DNA from: Roridomyces roridus
Taxonomy: Eukaryota; Basidiomycota; Agaricomycetes; Agaricales; Mycenaceae
Length of the DNA: 64,000 nucleotides
Direction of reading: 5' to 3'
Assembly (NCBI GenBank): GCA_029378245.1
Contig: JARKIF010000016.1
Coordinates: 558,001 to 622,000 of the forward strand
The translations under genes and the position numbers were made by a program. This document shows positions 62,160 to 64,000 of this stretch, piece by piece; position 1 is the stretch's first letter, and each line of letters begins with the position of its first letter. Below the pieces are notes generated by a model that did not search any database, was not told the origin of the DNA, and was given only the letters and a program-made list of their open reading frames with translations.

Positions 62160-62969
62160 TCACGACATGGAAATGTCGCCCGACGGCTCGACGAGTTCAC
62201 CCTCCACGACCTCTTCGTCGTCCTCATCGCTATCTCCCTCTTCCGCGCTCTCCATCCCTACATCTTCACCGTCCGCGCCTGCTTGATTCGGCATGCCGAG
62301 TCTCGGGTCCCACGATAGCTCTTCAGGCTCCTCGACTTCGACCTCGACTCGCTGCCGCAGCTCAAACTTATCCCGCAACATCGCGACGGCCCGGACGGCG
62401 CGCTCGACGCGTTGATCGTGGGCGGCACGGATCGAGTCACACTCTCGCAATACATCCTCGTATTCTGGCTTGCGCGGCACTACACCAGCTGTTGGTGGAG
62501 GTGGCAGTACGGCGCCCATGACACCGAGCATGCCCCGCGTGGCCATGTGCTCAGCCAGCCTGCGCACCGTGTCATTCTCCATGCGAAGCACGTCGGTCGT
62601 TTGTTGGTTTCGCAGCAAGGGGATGACTTCGTTGTCCAGCTGGGTGTCGGGCATGCCTACAGAAGGTTGTAGAGCGAGGGATTCATAGGGATTTGTGGCT
62701 GTAGGTCGGGAGAGTTGGGGAACGCCGTTCGAGTCAAAGGTCACGGTGGTGGGCTGCACGGGGGCGACAAGGGCGGTAGAGAAGTTTTGTGTCTGTGAGA
62801 GAAGGATATTGTACTTGGAGAGAATGTCGGGCCAAGGGGGCATGTAATTTTGATTGCCAGCCTCAATTGTGCGCTGGAGCGCGTATATTGATTCGATGAT
62901 CTGGTTGGCTTTGAATCTCAGAGACTCGAGCTGGTCGACGGGCAGTGGAGACGGTTCAAAGGAAGCCAT
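62160..62969 (-). CDS. MED8: Mediator complex subunit 8 (MED8)
   Basis: Head-module subunit of Mediator, linking activators to RNA polymerase II. Intronless, 269 aa. The N-terminal region LESLRFKANQIIESIYALQ, then PPWPDILSKYNILLSQTQNF, is the MED8 signature (W-P...K-Y-N-x-L-x-x-Q). The central part carries VIPLLRNQQT and a helical segment. The C-terminus is strongly acidic (EEGDSDEDDEEVVEGE), unlike the yeast protein. The ATG at 62969 was chosen. Confidence 0.88.
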   Translation of the reverse strand: MASFEPSPLPVDQLESLRFKANQIIESIYALQRTIEAGNQNYMPPWPDILSKYNILLSQTQNFSTALVAPVQPTTVTFDSNGVPQLSRPTATNPYESLALQPSVGMPDTQLDNEVIPLLRNQQTTDVLRMENDTVRRLAEHMATRGMLGVMGAVLPPPPTAGVVPRKPEYEDVLRECDSIRAAHDQRVERAVRAVAMLRDKFELRQRVEVEVEEPEELSWDPRLGMPNQAGADGEDVGMESAEEGDSDEDDEEVVEGELVEPSGDISMS

Positions 62970-63245
62970 GGTAGTGTTGAGTTGTGTTTGCGACTCGGAT
63001 CACCACTGCCGTGAATACGGCTTACTTAGCGCGTTCAACGATCTCCCTTGCTAGAAAGACTTCTGACTGCCCCAACTACTCCCAGAGTCACTATCCCGCA
63101 TTCTGGCTCACTTATGGACCACATTGATTCAGGGTTCCATACCATTCAAGAGGGCATTTCACAATGGTGTATTCTATCTTCCGCTTGCCTCTGACCGTTA
63201 CTCTCTAGGCTTCAACGTTCCTCGGCCATTTCGACGATGGACGAC

Positions 63246-63281
63246 GGAACACGGCAGCCACCCGGAACACGGCAGCCACCG
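63246..63281. repeat. Tandem duplication of an 18-bp unit
   Basis: GGAACACGGCAGCCACCC followed directly by GGAACACGGCAGCCACCG. Confidence 0.85.
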
Positions 63282-63783
63282 AACTGCGGCGGAACATTCA
63301 AGGCAGCGAACACAGAAGAACGACTTGCGCTGGAATTGAAGACGTTCAAGAGCTCTACGAAACCCTTGCCTTCTGCATCTGGCCCTTCTTTCTCTCAAAA
63401 GTTTCATGACGCCGATTCTTGATAGGCAGAACTGCTGGCTATAATTCGAGATGAATCAAGCACGACCGGATGGACTGGGGCACAGAATAACGATGGAGGC
63501 AAGGGATGATAGGGCGGGAGTGGAGACGGAGAACCTTGGCGATTGGAGAAATCCGGATCTACTGTGCCTGGATAAGACTGGAAGGAGCTTGGGAAGCAAT
63601 CCTCTTTTTAATCAGCCGCTCGAAGTCTGTCAATTGTAGAGGTGGGCCTAAAAGCTCCGCGGTCCTTGCGCTCCATGGCGTTTTTATTCGGGTTTGAACA
63701 TGGGGCGGCCTGTCAGACGTAAAAGAAGACCGAAATGGCAAACGCGATTCCGGATATGGAACGCATCACTGGCGCGTCACGGC

Positions 63784-63796
63784 AGTATAAAGCGTG
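63784..63796 (+). promoter_or_regulatory. TATA-box-like element
   Basis: GTATAAAGCG-type sequence about 60 bp upstream of the ATG at 63846, at a plausible distance for a core promoter. Confidence 0.4.
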
Positions 63797-63845
63797 AAAT
63801 CGACGCGATTCTGCTCTCATTCAGCAACCACCACCTTCTCTTCCA

Positions 63846-64000
63846 ATGCTTCTCGCACCCACTCTCCTTGTATCGTCCCTCGCGGGCTTCCTCCTCCCTC
63901 AAGTCAACGCCGCCCACTCCCATTCCTCGCCCACTCGCACCCATGCCTCCCGCCTCCCAAGTCGCGACCTCTTAGACCTCTGCATCGACATCCCCAAACT
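63846..64000 (+). CDS. Secreted protein, 5' part only
   Basis: The reading frame from the ATG at 63846 is open to the right edge (51 codons). The first 22 residues form a classic signal peptide (MLLAPTLLVSSLAGFLLP then QVNA), followed by a His/Ser/Thr-rich stretch and DLLDLCIDIP. Not enough sequence to assign a family. Confidence 0.65.
   Translation, partial: MLLAPTLLVSSLAGFLLPQVNAAHSHSSPTRTHASRLPSRDLLDLCIDIPK

Larger units (their letters stand above)
62970..63845. other. Gene-poor interval
   Basis: About 875 bp between divergent genes. It contains an 18-bp tandem duplication and, near 63784, a TATA-like CAGTATAAAGCG about 60 bp upstream of the next ATG. Confidence 0.5.

Overview
The window reads as nuclear DNA of a basidiomycete fungus, most likely an Agaricomycete. 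Genes are dense and nearly all are split by 45-70 nt GT-AG introns, often with GTGCGT or GTACGT donors. There are HAD-type terpene cyclase, DUF6534-like membrane protein and BCS1-like genes, and no rRNA or recognisable tRNA genes. Gene models were spliced by eye. Where all exon boundaries were worked out, most models add up to an intact frame; the exceptions are stated.

0-11.3 kb is housekeeping: the start of an external NADH dehydrogenase (NDE), GPI12/PIG-L, a small one-TM protein, the pentafunctional AROM protein, ribose-5-phosphate isomerase, TFIIH subunit TFB5 and a BCS1-like AAA ATPase.

11.7-60.5 kb looks like an accessory, probably biosynthetic, region with a few conserved genes inside it (DPM3, IND1, a cytochrome b5-acyl-CoA dehydrogenase). 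It holds three paralogous C2H2 zinc-finger genes (11.7, 42.1 and 51.9 kb), an FSH serine hydrolase, a beta-lactamase-like hydrolase, a PDR-type ABC transporter, three P450s (two divergent), an APH-like protein that lacks catalytic residues, and two copies of a DUF6534-like gene 27 kb apart. It also holds two NmrA-like reductases, two SDRs, a secreted FAD-linked (BBE-type) oxidase plus a decayed relative, and an alpha/beta-hydrolase. The centrepiece at 33.7-35.3 kb is a HAD-terpene cyclase fusion with a class II DxDST motif, the architecture of drimanyl/albicanyl diphosphate synthases. Cyclase, P450s, reductases, FAD oxidase, hydrolases, exporter and candidate regulators together suggest a drimane-type sesquiterpenoid or meroterpenoid locus. 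Three of its genes (22.8-32.4 kb) carry apparent single-base frame disruptions, so part of it may be decaying or contain assembly errors.

The gene-poor gaps hold three short TIR elements (41.2, 58.0 and 58.9 kb), each with plausible target duplications. From 59.5 kb the window returns to mostly conserved genes: an NmrA-like reductase, a mitochondrial two-HMG-box protein, Mediator MED8, and the start of a secreted protein cut by the right edge.
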